Shown piece after piece: positions 11,918-23,053 of a stretch of 64,000 bases of DNA. Numbering within the stretch: position 1 is the first letter of the stretch; each line of letters starts with the position of its first letter. The stretch is from Cruorifilaria tuberocauda. Lineage: Eukaryota; Nematoda; Chromadorea; Rhabditida; Onchocercidae. The DNA is taken from positions 1 to 64,000 of the forward strand of contig JABVXU010000056.1 of NCBI GenBank assembly GCA_013365365.1, in the 5' to 3' direction. The notes beneath the pieces are model-generated. The model searched no databases, had not been told where the DNA came from, and saw only the letters and a program-made list of their open reading frames with translations. The position numbers were made by a program, and so were the translations under genes.

Positions 11918-14900
11918 ATGAATGGTAATTATCTTCCGGAAGCAGCTTTGAAACGGCTTTCCGAATATTTTTCACCGTTGGAACGATTGAAATTGCAGCA
12001 ATGCTGTAGGCGTTTTCATGAAATTTACGGGAAATGGTTAGATATTGTTGCGTTGGATATTCGGATCGTTGTGCAAAATGGTAAGATAAATATTTCATTT
12101 TTCATAAAAAATCAAAAAAATAATTATAATAATAAGATAGTGATAGTGATAGTGATAAAATATAGCGATAAACTATTACAAATATCAGTATATCAGTATA
12201 TTAGGATAGCGATTTCATCCTGCGTTAAATTTCTGTATTTTGGTTGTAAATTAAATAAATTAAAAAATTACAAAATACTATAAATTCATACTTTCATACT
12301 ATAAATTTTACTTTTTTCATACTATAAATTTTTATAAATATAAATTATAAAGATAGATTATTAGCAAAAAAGCCATTACTTTCACATCTTAAAAAGTAAG
12401 ATAAGTAAATTAATTGAAACAGGTCTGAAAATGGAAATTAAAATAATGCAATATGTGAAATACTGTATTGAAGGATTGATAAGATTTTAGGAATTATTAA
12501 AATAAATTGTTGGTTAGATAAATTATAGGAAATAATCGTTATTTTATTTATAAATTAAAAAATTAAATATCAAAATGATAATTTCAGATGTTGATAAACA
12601 AATGTTATTTGCTCGAAGTTTTCTACAACACTCTAAAAGTGCCAAATCTGCATATCGTATACAACTTACAGATACACGTGGTGTTACGTTTAATTTAAAA
12701 TTTAATTTTGATAAATGTGCAAATCGAGCGCTAAAAATTATGCTCTCTAGGTTAGCAATAATTATTTCAAAATTGTTCAAATTGCTATAAATGGCCTACG
12801 AAATCTTTCGAAATTGCAACAATAACAAGGAAAAAACTTTATAGAATATTGCAATAGTTTTTTTTCGCTTCCGTTAGTTCTAATGATTTGATATGAAATC
12901 AACTTTCCGACTCGTTTAACCCAAACGTTAATTCTAATGACTGTATATGAATTCAATTTTTCGACTCTTTTAACCCAAACGTTAATTCTAATGATTTGAT
13001 ATGAAGTCAATTCTTCGACTCTTTTAATCCAAGCGTTAATTCTAATGCTTAGATATGAATGCAATTTTTCGACTCGTTTGACCCAAATATCAATTCTAAC
13101 GCTTAGATATGAATTCAACTTTCCGACTCTTTTAATCCAAGCGTTAATTGTAATGATTTGATATGAAACCAACTTTCCGACTCTTTTAATCCAAGCGTTA
13201 ATTGTAATGATTTGATATGAAATCAACTTTCCGACTCTTTTAATCCAAGCGTTAATTGTAATGATTTGATATGAAATCAACTTTCCGACTCTTTTAACCC
13301 AAACATCAATTCCAATGCTTAGATATGAATTCAACTTTTCGACTCTTTTAATCCAACCGTTAATTCTAATGCTTAGATATGAGTGCAATTTTTCGACTCG
13401 TTTAACCCAAACATCAATTCTAATGCTTAGATATGAATTCAACTTTTCGACTCGTTTAACCCAAACATCAATTCTAATGCTTAGATATGAATTCAACTTT
13501 TCGACTCTTTTAATCCAACCGTTAATTCTAACAATTTAATATGGGTTAAATTTTTTCCTTATAACCCAAATTTCCAATTACCTTTCTTTTCAGATCTGTC
13601 CACACTAAAATTTCTTGTTTTCTTTTTTTTTTAAATCTCTGAACAAGTTCTTTCAATTTTCAGATTACAATCATTGATAACGCTAACAATTCGAAATGGT
13701 TGTTTAAGTGATGAATTTAGTAATGCTTTATCAGAACTTAGCACTGTTACAACCGTACGAATATGGAATTCAGCTTGTTATTTTGATAAAAAAAGGTTTT
13801 GCTTGCTATTTTAAAAGTTCGGAAAAAAAATTGAATGCTTGAAATTTTATGATCTTTTTTAGTTTAAATTTAGAATTTCCATTATGATGGGATAATGATT
13901 TTTATGATTGTATTTGGCTTTTTGGTTTTTGATATTTTTGTTTTCCATTTAGCTTTTTAGGTCAAATTGCTAACTTATCAATTCCGTTCTTTGTTTCGCA
14001 ATCATTTCAACTTGATTACATTCTAATTTAAAGTAATTAAACCTGGAATTCATAATCTTCTTTATGTTATATCTTTCTTATCATCGTTATATCTTTCTGT
14101 TATTTACCGTTATTATCAACAAGTAAACAAATGTAATTGCGTAATTTATAGATAATAATTAATTAAATGAAATTAATTAATTCTTTATAAGTTAATAAAC
14201 ATTTGATAACAAATTATCACGATCAATAAATAAACAAGTGTATTTATGTATTTTTATAAATAATAATTAATTAGACGAAATTAATTAATTAATTTTCAGT
14301 TCAATAAAAATTTGATAGTAAAGATAGTTCTTTTTTTCCAGGCCAGCTAGGCGTTTATTGCATTCCTTATTTTCATTTCCATTACTGGAATCCATTCTTG
14401 TCCTCGACTCAACAATTCCTCAATTCGATTCCCAATGTACAGCAGCTTTTCCATGCTTTCTTGTCGATTCGATCAAAGGACCTATTGTTAATTTACAAAT
14501 TGTCGGTTAGGCTTATTTCCAAATGCTTAAATGTTTATTGTAGAATTTAAATATTTCTAAATAAATTATTTATTTAGTTAAAGAATAAAAGAATTGAAAT
14601 TAAAATTCTCAATGAGTTAAAGTAAAGAATTAAGGCTAAAATTTCTAAAGAGTTAAAGTGAAGAATTAAAGTTAAAATTCTTAAAGCATTAAAGAATTAA
14701 AGTTGAATTTCTTAACGAATTAAAGTTAAAACTCTTTTTTGGTACATTTTTGAAGGACTAGCAAGTAAAAATGATTCTGAATTATTTTTTCCATGCGTAA
14801 AAAATTGAAAATTTAATTTATTGCTAAATATAAAACATTTCACAACTGGAAATTAGCTTATCTAAATTCGACATGGTAGAAATTATATGAAATTATTCAT

Positions 14901-15336
14901 TCCTGTTTTTTTTGCTAGAAAGTTTATTTATTTCTCTATCACGCTAATCGTTTTTCTTCATTTAATATTCATTAATTAAAGTTTCGAATTTTCTGATTAC
15001 CTTTCCCTTAATGAATTCGTTTGCCAAAATAATAATACAGTAAGAGTATACGTACTATCTATCCTTATGTAATCAACTTACTTGTTTACGTATTTCCTTA
15101 TTTTTTACTATAAGTATTAATTAACAGATATATGGTTACTATACTGTAATTTTTGACTCAAAAAATTTTTTAAAATACAAAAATTACAAATTTTTACAGG
15201 TTTATATATTTCATCGAAAACGATTGATGCATTATGTGAACGATTACATTTAACTTTAAAACGATTAGCTATTGGTTGTACATATGGTAAAGAAACTAAA
15301 AAGAATCAGTATTGTAAAGCAATTGCTAAACTTCAG
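11918..15336 (+). CDS. F-box-like protein, probably truncated at its 3' end
   Basis: Five exons keep a consistent frame: about 11918-12080, 12588-12750, 13664-13795, 14342-14505 and 15200-15336, all with GT..AG borders. The first exon encodes an F-box-like helix set starting near MNGNYLPEAALKRLSEYF and running through a 'PLERLKLQQCCRRFHEIY' stretch, which resembles the LP...L...L..C..F pattern of F-box domains that bind Skp1 in ubiquitin ligases. Later exons (for example LQSLITLTIRNGCLSDEF) look like diverged leucine-rich repeats, as in FBXL proteins. The start is chosen at the Met just before the F-box; an upstream Met at 11837 is possible. After the exon ending at 15336 no further exon of this gene was found; the next sequence is an MLH1-like exon 17 bp away. 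The substrate is unknown. Confidence 0.55.
12867..13548. repeat. 54-bp minisatellite in an intron of the F-box-like gene
   Basis: About twelve copies of a 54-bp unit start at 12901, 12955, 13009 and so on to 13495, with a partial copy before. Each contains 'cgactcttttaatccaa' or 'cgactcgtttaacccaaac' and 'gcttagatatgaattcaa' variants. Because 54 is a multiple of three and the unit lacks stops in one frame, the minus strand stays open for 239 codons (12777-13496), encoding an 18-residue repeat with the core WVKRVEKLNSYLSIRID. The array lies between exons 2 and 3. Confidence 0.93.
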
Positions 15337-15353
15337 GTTTTTGTTTTTCTAAG

Positions 15354-15600
15354 AAAGCGCTTTGTACAACAGCTTCTGTCAGTTTACGTTCGCTGTTCAA
15401 AAATCACATATATGTTGGAGCCGTGAGTGTTGATCAGGTTCTTATACAGCATTCAACATCAGTTTACTTGGTAGATGCTCAAAATTGTTTGCGGAATTTC
15501 TTTTATCAGGTAAATTTTCTATAAGCGAGTTTTAATAAACGGAAATTAATAGATTGAAATTTTGGCGAGTAACGGCGGTGTGGTGATTAATGTTTTCTGA
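15354..15600 (+). pseudogene. MLH1 C-terminal fragment (isolated exons)
   Basis: A 156-bp exon (15354-15509) has a TTTTTCTAAG acceptor and a GTAAAT donor. It encodes a stretch with LRSLFKNHIYVGAVSVDQ and later YLVDAQNCLRNFFYQ. These match the MLH1 C-terminal dimerisation region, where human MLH1 has the pattern L..ML.NH.FVG.V......QH...LYL.......LFYQ. A 43-bp intron follows, then a possible partial next exon (15553-15600, IEILASNGGVVINVF then stop) recalling the next block of MLH1. No other MLH1 exons were found on either side. The fragment starts 17 bp after the last F-box exon and ends 4 bp before an inverted repeat. I infer a rearranged, non-functional piece of a mismatch-repair gene. It could also be a genuine distant paralogue, or an assembly join. 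Confidence 0.6.
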
Positions 15601-15604
15601 TATT

Positions 15605-15851
15605 AGTGAGATGTTCAATTTCATTTGAAAGTTTAAAGTGAAAAAATTCGCTCAGATTAATCACATTTATCACTGGATGAAAAAGCGATATGGAATCAAA
15701 AGCGCCCTTCCTCAGAGGTTTACAGTTCTCTTCTGTATTCGTATAGCATTCCATTATACAAAATAAAAATGACTAATTGCAGTATCACTAATTCGGCTTT
15801 ATAAAAATCGTTGGCGACATTCCTCTTTACTTACGCATTGCTAACTGCGCT
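15605..15851 (+). repeat. inverted-duplication block A, left copy
   Basis: This 247-bp block is the reverse complement of 23054-23302, with few mismatches and a 2-bp indel. It ends with 'ctaactgcgct', after which the GST-bearing segment starts. In the right copy the same 'aactgcgct' runs directly into block B. Confidence 0.95.
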
Positions 15852-16110
15852 ATTGTTTATACTTTATTGGCTAATAAAACAGTATCATAAGACAATGTTT
15901 GATTCATTATTGATATGGCAAGTGATTGTAAAACTCTTTTAATTTCTACAATCTTCAAGATTATGGTTTTTGAAATATAAGTCAAAACATAGGAAATACG
16001 GAACTGGAAAGGAATGATAAAAAATTTTTTCGAACCTTGTTCCATTAGTTTCTGCTTTACTACTGGTAGCAGATTGTAATGAACTAGTACTTTCATAAAG
16101 ACTATTTCAG

Positions 16111-17698
16111 GATTCTATATTTCTCATTTTTTGGTATAATAATAGCAAATGGACCAGTTGTATTTGCTTCAAAAATTTTCGAAGAAGGTTAGATTGTATT
16201 TTCCGCATTGCATAATATAATGATAGTATTCGAAAGTATGCCACATACTATATGAATATACTGGCAACTGTTTGGAAGATCCTATTCATAGATGTTATTG
16301 TAATATATTATCACCGGAATGTATTCAACACTATAACGATATCAATAAAGGATTAACGGAAAATAAAATCAATAATTGAATACAGATGATCTGAAATCTT
16401 CGGATGACATTACTCGAATTTATTCGATACGATTCTGTCCATACTGTGAACGAGTTATCATTGCTGCGTATAAGAAAGGCATTCAGTTAGTTTTTTGGAA
16501 TTTAAGCATATGAAATAAATTTATCAATGTGATTTAAAAGTTTCAACTTAACAATTCTTTATTTTAGATTTGAAATTTTCCACATTAATTCTCAAAACAG
16601 ACCCGATTGGTTCGTTCGAAAGCAACAGGAAGCAAGTGTACCAGTCCTAGAACATAAGGGCAAAGTTTGTTCATGCCTAATATTTGAGATTTCCAGATAT
16701 TTGCTCTACTTCTTCACCATCTTCTTAAAAACTAAATTGGCTTGAGTAAAGGGAACCTTGCAAGAATCAGAGGACATTGGTCACTTTCATGAAAGTTACA
16801 ATTATAAAATATTGCAGCTAGTGAATGACTCTCGAGTGATTATTGAATATTTGGATGAAACGTTTCCTGAAACGAGCATTTTGTCCAAGGAACCATATTT
16901 GAGAGCAAAGCAACGATACTATGCAATCAAACTAGAACCGGTATATTCAAGGATTCCTTCTACTATTTCACCTATTGTAATAAACTATTTATAATAACTA
17001 TTTATTCTAGGTTTGTGAAGCGATAAAAAAAATGTCATATTCAACAAAACTAACCGGTGATATAACCACTCTTGCAAAGAAACTTGCTATGGCTGAGGAA
17101 TTGCTACAATCTCCGTTTTATTCAGGTTTCATTTTTTCTTGTTTCATTTATTGCTCTCCTTCTTTTTTTTTAAGTATTTCTTACTTAAAATTTTTTCACT
17201 TACTTATGATTTAAATTTATTTTAATAAATACAGGTGAAACACCCAGCTTACCAGACATTATCCTGTTCCCGTTTATCCGTCGATTGCATGTCATCCGAC
17301 AATTCATCAGAGATAGCTTCCTTGATAGTTATTTCCCGAACAACTATCCAAAACTTGTAAAATGGTTCATCGCAATGCGTAATATGTCAGAGGTGAGCGT
17401 TAATTATTAGCTATAGAACGAGTAACAGTATCCATCACTATTCCTTGATGAAAGTCCTTGTAAGCAGTTTTCATTTGCTAACAATACATTTTAAAAATCC
17501 TCAGAAATCGAACAGGGAATTTAGCAACGGCACAATTATCTTTTATTGCAGGTCCGAACAGTTCAAGAATCAGAACATCGTTTAAGAGCTTTCATGATTA
17601 GCAAAGCAGCCAAAAATACCAATTCCGATACTGAGGTTGAACCTGACCTCGATAACCTACTACAAGAATCAACTGGAAACTTTTCAACGATTTATTAA
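16111..17698 (+). CDS. omega-class glutathione S-transferase with secreted-type N-terminal extension
   Basis: Eight exons keep a consistent frame: 16111-16187, 16237-16320, 16386-16485, 16568-16664, 16818-16940, 17011-17125, 17235-17392 and 17552-17698 (TAA). The thioredoxin-like domain has RIYSIRFCPYCERV, whose first Cys is the catalytic residue of omega GSTs (thioltransferase and dehydroascorbate reductase activity rather than Tyr/Ser-type conjugation). NRPDWF, ASVPVLEHKGK and IIEYLDETFP form the glutathione site, followed by a helical C-terminal domain (GETPSLPDIILFPFIRRL). Before this domain lie about 25 residues that look like a signal peptide (ILYFSFFGIIIANGPVVFAS) and about 28 residues with four Cys (NCLEDPIHRCYCNILSPE). 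Total is about 300 residues, against about 240 for usual omega GSTs. The initiator Met is not in the first exon listed; it probably lies in an undetected upstream exon, possibly splitting the ATG. The closest known filarial protein type is Onchocerca GST3 (omega class). Confidence 0.88.
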
Positions 17699-17850
17699 AT
17701 GCATAAACGAAAGGAGAGAGGAATGAATAGCTTCATTCTCTTCCGTATCAGAAAGCGAAATAGTCTTCCTGCAACTTTCTCTTTCTCACTTTTTTAATAA
17801 GCGAAATATTTGCTGCATCTATCGAACACTTATTGCTTGAAATCATAAAC

Positions 17851-17856
17851 AATAAA
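17851..17856 (+). terminator. poly(A) signal of the GST gene
   Basis: AATAAA lies 153 bp after the GST stop codon. It sits exactly at the right junction where GST-bearing sequence gives way to duplicated block B. Confidence 0.6.
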
Positions 17857-18051
17857 AGCATAGCATAAAAAGATCAGTCAATGTAAATAGAGTCCATGAT
17901 TGTGTACATTACGAACATTTTAAAAACTTTTACCTGTAAAAATACATACTTGACACAGAGATTTCATTTTTAATAAGCGCTGGAGTTGATTGATGAACTG
18001 CCAAACATGAAGAAATCGAGAAATATATTCGCCTTCTTAGGATGAAGATGG
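17855..18051 (+). repeat. inverted-duplication block B, left copy
   Basis: The block is homologous to the reverse complement of 22844-23053. Shared words include 'aaagcatagcata', 'gattgtgtacattacgaa', 'acagagatttcatttttaat' and 'aacatgaagaaatc'. Similarity fades after 'cttaggatgaaga'. It is more diverged than block A, with several small indels. Confidence 0.9.
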
Positions 18052-19390
18052 AAATTTCAACCTGGCAACAAATAAAAACTGTTTCATAAGATGAAGATAC
18101 ATGCAAGGTTAATTAATTATAAATTTTAAAAGCCGTATTGATCGGATAACAATTTAACTTAAATACTTTAACTTAAACATTTGAACACTTAAATACTTTT
18201 AAGATTTATAATTGATGATCAATCGTCCTCTTGAGATAATATTTGTATTTTCGATTCCACTGCTACAATAAATAAATCATCGATCTGCAACATGTTCCCG
18301 AGATTTATCCCGGAAAAAAGGTCTCAGAAACACCAAAGACTGAGTGTATATGTACAGGTCCACATTATCTCTCTAATGATTTATTACGAATGATTCACTG
18401 AAAGAATACACCGGATCGTAGCATGTTTTAATATTGTTTGGTTAAAGATCTCTAACATTCCGAAGCTATTGCTATTGCATTCTGATTATCTGTTGAATAT
18501 CCGATATTCGGAATCGGAAAACTCGGTATTCGAGGTAATATGTTGGTAGCTTAATTTGGAGGGATCCGGAATCCAAGGTATGTGCTGGAAGAATCTAAAG
18601 TAATACTAGAATTTTAGTAAACAAAATGATTTATAATAATCATTAGCTAGCAGTTGCAAGAGTACATGAGAGAGTGAAGAAAATGAAAGTGAATACGAGA
18701 GTGAAAGAGATAGAAATTGTAAAAAATAGTTTTGTATAGTTAGAGAACAAGAAGACTTTTTCATCCTCATCTCTCACTATTTCTTCAAGAACGAGAAGGA
18801 AGGCTGTAAACTACTCGTTTCAACTGCAGCAGACACACGGGGTCTCGCAGTAGCTTTCAGACATCGGTATCGCCTAAGTTCATGTCATTTTTCTACCAAA
18901 CGTATCAGGGGATAATTTTACGTGATTCCCTTACGTGACTTTCTGGTATCTACCATATAAGCCTGATAAGATACGTCAGTAGGGGTCAGTGTTTCATTTT
19001 ACTACAGCGTGGTTTTCGAGATAACGGTAACGGTATATGTCGTAAACGCTAAGAGCACTCCTGACTAAAATCCTCGATAAAATAACAAACCCGTATCACC
19101 TATATGTCCTCTTAGAGAAAGTCTAAGAAACACCGACTGAGAGTATATACACAGGTCCAAATTATCTCTGCAGTGGTTTATTACAGGTGTACAGGACCAG
19201 CAATAACTCAATGCTGCCTGTAAGCCGCGGTCTGTACCGACTAGTTGCTCACTGCTTAACTCAACATCGTGCTTCTGTTCAATGTGCTGCGATCATCAGT
19301 TGCTACTTTACGAGTAATAATTGATAAATATTCTATTTATAATATCATTGTGCTAGTTTTTTTTATCAATTTAATTATATCGACTTTTAG
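18052..19390. other. intergenic region between GST and DnaJ genes
   Basis: No exon was identified with confidence. The region contains two copies of a segment of about 65 bp in direct orientation (18321-18387 and 19121-19183), a purine-rich stretch near 18660-18720, and short palindromic words near 18490-18540. It must also hold the promoter and the missing first exon (transit peptide) of the DnaJ gene. Confidence 0.6.
18321..19183. repeat. direct repeat pair bounding about 735 bp
   Basis: Copies at 18321-18387 and 19121-19183 share 'aagaaacacc', 'gactgagtgtata' / 'gactgagagtatata', 'acaggtcca' and 'attatctct' followed by 'ttattac'. The arrangement of short direct repeats around 0.7 kb is compatible with a degenerate LTR-like or other mobile-element remnant. 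No coding domain was seen between them. Confidence 0.65.
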
Positions 19391-22315
19391 ATGGGCAAAG
19401 GAATGTTCTGTTGAAGCAAACATTTGGCATTCATACAAGCAGCACTAGGTACAAACGTGACTATTATGAGATTTTGGGCTTGAAGAAAGGAGCATCGGCA
19501 AAAGATATTAAAAAAGCATACTATAAGGTTCGCGAGTTATTTATTTCTTCTTGATAGCACTTCAGTGTGATATCAGATAGAACTGTTTTTTTGAGAAAGG
19601 AAATTCGTGAATTTTTTCAGCTAGCTAAACAGTACCATCCAGATGTAAATAAAAGCAAAGATGCCAATGCTCGATTTCAGGAAGTATCTGAAGCTTATGA
19701 GGTTAGTCAAACTATTTTTCATGCTTTAGTAGTCATAAATTATGTTGATCCTATACTGAAATCAAACATAATTATAGGATTGCTAAACAAGTCTTATTTT
19801 GCTTCGGTTTGAATCTGAAATTTTTTGAGGTGCTTAGCGATGATCAGAAACGTGCTCAATACGATCAATTCGGAGCAGATCCATTTCAACAACGTCAGAC
19901 TGCTGGATCAACAAGTTACAATGAGGGTGGCTGGCAGTATCAATCAACAATTGATCCAGAAGAATTGTTTAGGAAGATGTTTGGTAAGAAACTATAAAAC
20001 GTAGACACAATTTATATAGGATATTTAATCTGGCAATTAATCTCTTTCGATTAATTGGTATTGGCAGTTATTTGAGATTGGATAATTTCCAGGAGGTCGT
20101 AGTCCATTTTCCAACTTCGCGAGTAATTTCGGCGATTTTGCGGATTCATCAGATGGCTTTGAATCGTCAGAGCAGCATATTCTAAATATATCATTCGAAG
20201 ATGCAGCTCGTGGAGCTCAGAAGTCTATGAATATAAATGTTGTGGACGACTGTCCAGCATGCTTCGGAAAAGGCGTTCAATCGGGTTATAAAAAGATACT
20301 GTTTGAATAATTGTTGCCATTCGTATGCTTACTTTTTCTGAATGAACTTTATTTTTGGTATTGACGGTTATTTTTGACGAAAATCTATATGATTCGAAGT
20401 GCTGAACTATATTTTTAGAACTGGTCATTAATATGAATCAAAAAGCGAGGCATATTAAAACTAAACAAGATAGCTATTATGCTCAATATATCATTTGGTT
20501 TCAGGTTTCCTGTCCATATTGTAATGGGACTGGTTATGTCACGCAACAGATGGGTGGGTTTTATATGCAATCAACCTGTGGACGTTGTAGGGGAACGGGT
20601 TTTTTCAATAAAAATCCATGTTTACAATGCGAAGGACATGGTCGAACAGTTCAGCAGCGTACTGTAACTGTCAATATACCAGCCGGAATAAACGATGGTG
20701 AAACTGTTCGGATGCCAGTAGGAAAGGTCATTTTAAAGATCTTATTATGAAAATGTCTGAAGAACTAGCAATTACTTATACTTTAATCTTTTTCAGTCAA
20801 CAATTTTCATCACTTTCAAAGTGGCTCCGTCATCACTCTTCAGACGTGACAAGTATGATATTCATTGTGATGTTGAAATATCTATTGCACAGGCGGTTCT
20901 TGGAGGCACCGTCAAAGTACTTCATTTTTTCTTTTTCTCGAAGTGTAGTATGAAAATTTGTGAGAGAAATTGAAAAGGAAAAAAGAGAAGAAAAAATGAT
21001 ATGTCATATATTTCGGACAAGGGGAAGCTAAAAATCTTCTAATATTTAAATGATTTCATGAGTTCTTTGGCAGTTTGTAAATTTGAAATAAATTGAACAT
21101 TACTAGAGAAGAACTTGAAAGCTAATGTGGCTTAGCAATAAAAACATATGAAAGATATAGAAATTGAAAAGTAAAAATAACAAGGAATTTATTTTATTAA
21201 AAGAACTATTGTGGTATTCTGGTATTCGTAATTTTGAAATAAGTTAGACATGTTTGTCAGAATGTTTGATTTACTTAAGATTACTCTTTGCTTTTTATTT
21301 GTTAAAATCCTCAGGATTTCAATGAAATGAAAAGTGGCACTAAGGTGCTTTCAAAACTTAATCGATTTCGATTATTAAAGCGTGTTGTTAACTACATATA
21401 GCAATGTATTCTGGTATGTTATCATACTGTCTTTTTACCGCGATGAATTGTACAGGTGCCGGGAATAAAAGAAGACACGCATATACAGATACCACCAGGA
21501 ACTGCATCACATACAAAAATGCGTTTGACGGGTAGAGGAATAAAAAAACTGAATTATGCTGGATACGGTGACCAGTATATAAATATCAAGGTGAAAGTAC
21601 CAAAGTAAGCGATTGTTTAGCTTTACGTTATTTGCATTATTTTTACATTATAATTATATTATTAGACCATTGTTGACATTTAAACGTGCATTTTTTAAGG
21701 TAGGAATAAGCGAAGTGATTGAGATGAATTTATCTGGTAACGGCTCATTTGAATATTTGACGAGCTTTCATGAAATATGAAATATACGATGATAATATTC
21801 ATATTGAGTTTTTATGAAATTTATATTGAAAATGATCCATCATTAATTGAGGTTTGATTTAAGTTCTTAACTTAATTTTTCAGGTTTTTAACTGATAAAC
21901 AAAAAGCATTGATACAAGCTTGGGCTGAACTGGAAACTGACACTCCAGGTACGATACAGGGAATAAGGAGTACGGTTGAAGGTAGGCTTTTCTTTCCGAC
22001 ACTTTTCTATTAAGTGAATTGTGTGTAGATTTTATTATATGAGTTTTTGAAATATACTGAGTAATTTCGAAAGTAATGAAAGAATCGTTTATCCCCAATT
22101 CATGATGAACGGTGAATCATCATTTTTCTAAATAAATGAAAGGTTGCTTCTCCGTTTTGACTTCTCTTCTTTTAGACAATGAAAGGAAAAAAACTGGAAA
22201 TGGGGCGACAGTAGCGGATGATAATGATGGAAAAAAGAGAAGTCAAAATGGAGAAGAAGAGAGGTATAGCAAAAAGACGTTTTTAAAACGATTGAAAACG
22301 AAAATTTTTGGATAG
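19391..22315 (+). CDS. mitochondrial DnaJ co-chaperone (Tid1/DNAJA3 type)
   Basis: Type I J-protein that stimulates mitochondrial Hsp70 and delivers clients. Exons: 19391-19527, 19621-19701, 19830-19983, 20093-20295, 20505-20726, 20797-20916, 21456-21604, 21884-21981 and 22176-22315 (TAG). The J domain starts at YKRDYYEILGL and contains the HPD motif in LAKQYHPDVNK. The G/F linker is reduced. The zinc region has four CxxCxGxG-type repeats: CPACFGKG, CPYCNGTG, CGRCRGTG and CLQCEGHG. The C-terminal substrate domain follows (IPPGTASHTKMRLTGRGI). The end, TFLKRLKTKIFG, parallels the end of human DNAJA3. About 435 residues are visible. The 5' exon with the mitochondrial presequence was not found: the first exon enters in mid-codon. 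The exon ending at 20295 lacks a GT donor (it reads ATACTG). Confidence 0.93.
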
Positions 22316-22843
22316 AAATAAGTTTAGAAGGTAGGCCAAAAATTTCTTGCTAGAAGGTGTTAAATTAGTTTAGTGAAGCATTTCTTAAATATTTTTCCAA
22401 GTTTATGCATAGCATATGTGAATTATTTTCAGGTCAAAAAATAGCTGATGATGACACTGGCTACAGTTCAAAAATAAGAGAAATTTTGAGAAACTCGAAG
22501 AGGAAACATTCATCTCAATCGAGTAGTTAGATGACGAAAGAATAATGTTAACGATGAGCGTTTGATCAAAAAGGAAAAAGTAGTTCTATTTGTGGAACAA
22601 TTTTGTTTCGTTGTTGCCAGTTTGAAATTCATCTTTTTTAGGAATGGGGAGATTGAGTGCACTTGAATGTGATGAGGCAATTATTTATTTTAATTTTTTC
22701 TCTTTCTTCGTTAGAGATTTTAAAACATTCATTGCTCATTCCTGTGGTTTCGAAGAGATTTGCTTATGTAGTGGTAGCCCCTACAGTGAAACTTTTCAAC
22801 CTTTTGGGTTTATGTGGTCCCTGTATACCTTTAATCTTTATTT

Positions 22844-23053
22844 TCGTCTTCATCCTAAGAAAGTAAAAAATAGAATATATCTTCTGATTTCTTCATGTTT
22901 AGCAGTTCAATCAACTCCAGCGTTTATTAAAAATGAAATCTCTGTGTTAAGTATGTATCTTTGCGGGTAAAAGTCCTTAAAATATTCGTAATGTACACAA
23001 TCATCAACTCGATTTAAGCGAAAGATACATTGAACATTTCTATGCTATGCTTT
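22844..23053 (-). repeat. inverted-duplication block B, right copy
   Basis: Reverse-complement partner of 17855-18051. It lies directly against block A' with no GST sequence between them. Confidence 0.9.

Noticed and set aside
15857..16096. 79-codon minus-strand open frame upstream of the GST gene
   Set aside because: No domain, no splice context, and it overlaps the likely GST promoter and 5' exon region.
22431..22528. Possible extra last exon of the DnaJ gene (GQKIADDDTGYSSKIRE...)
   Set aside because: Phase does not match the preceding exon, which reads on to its own stop with TFLKRLKTKIFG, paralleling the human C-terminus. It could only be an alternative 3' exon.
22644..22970. Open frames with a hydrophobic segment downstream of the DnaJ gene
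   Set aside because: They overlap repeat block B' and have no splice partner or family similarity; judged chance frames in intergenic DNA.
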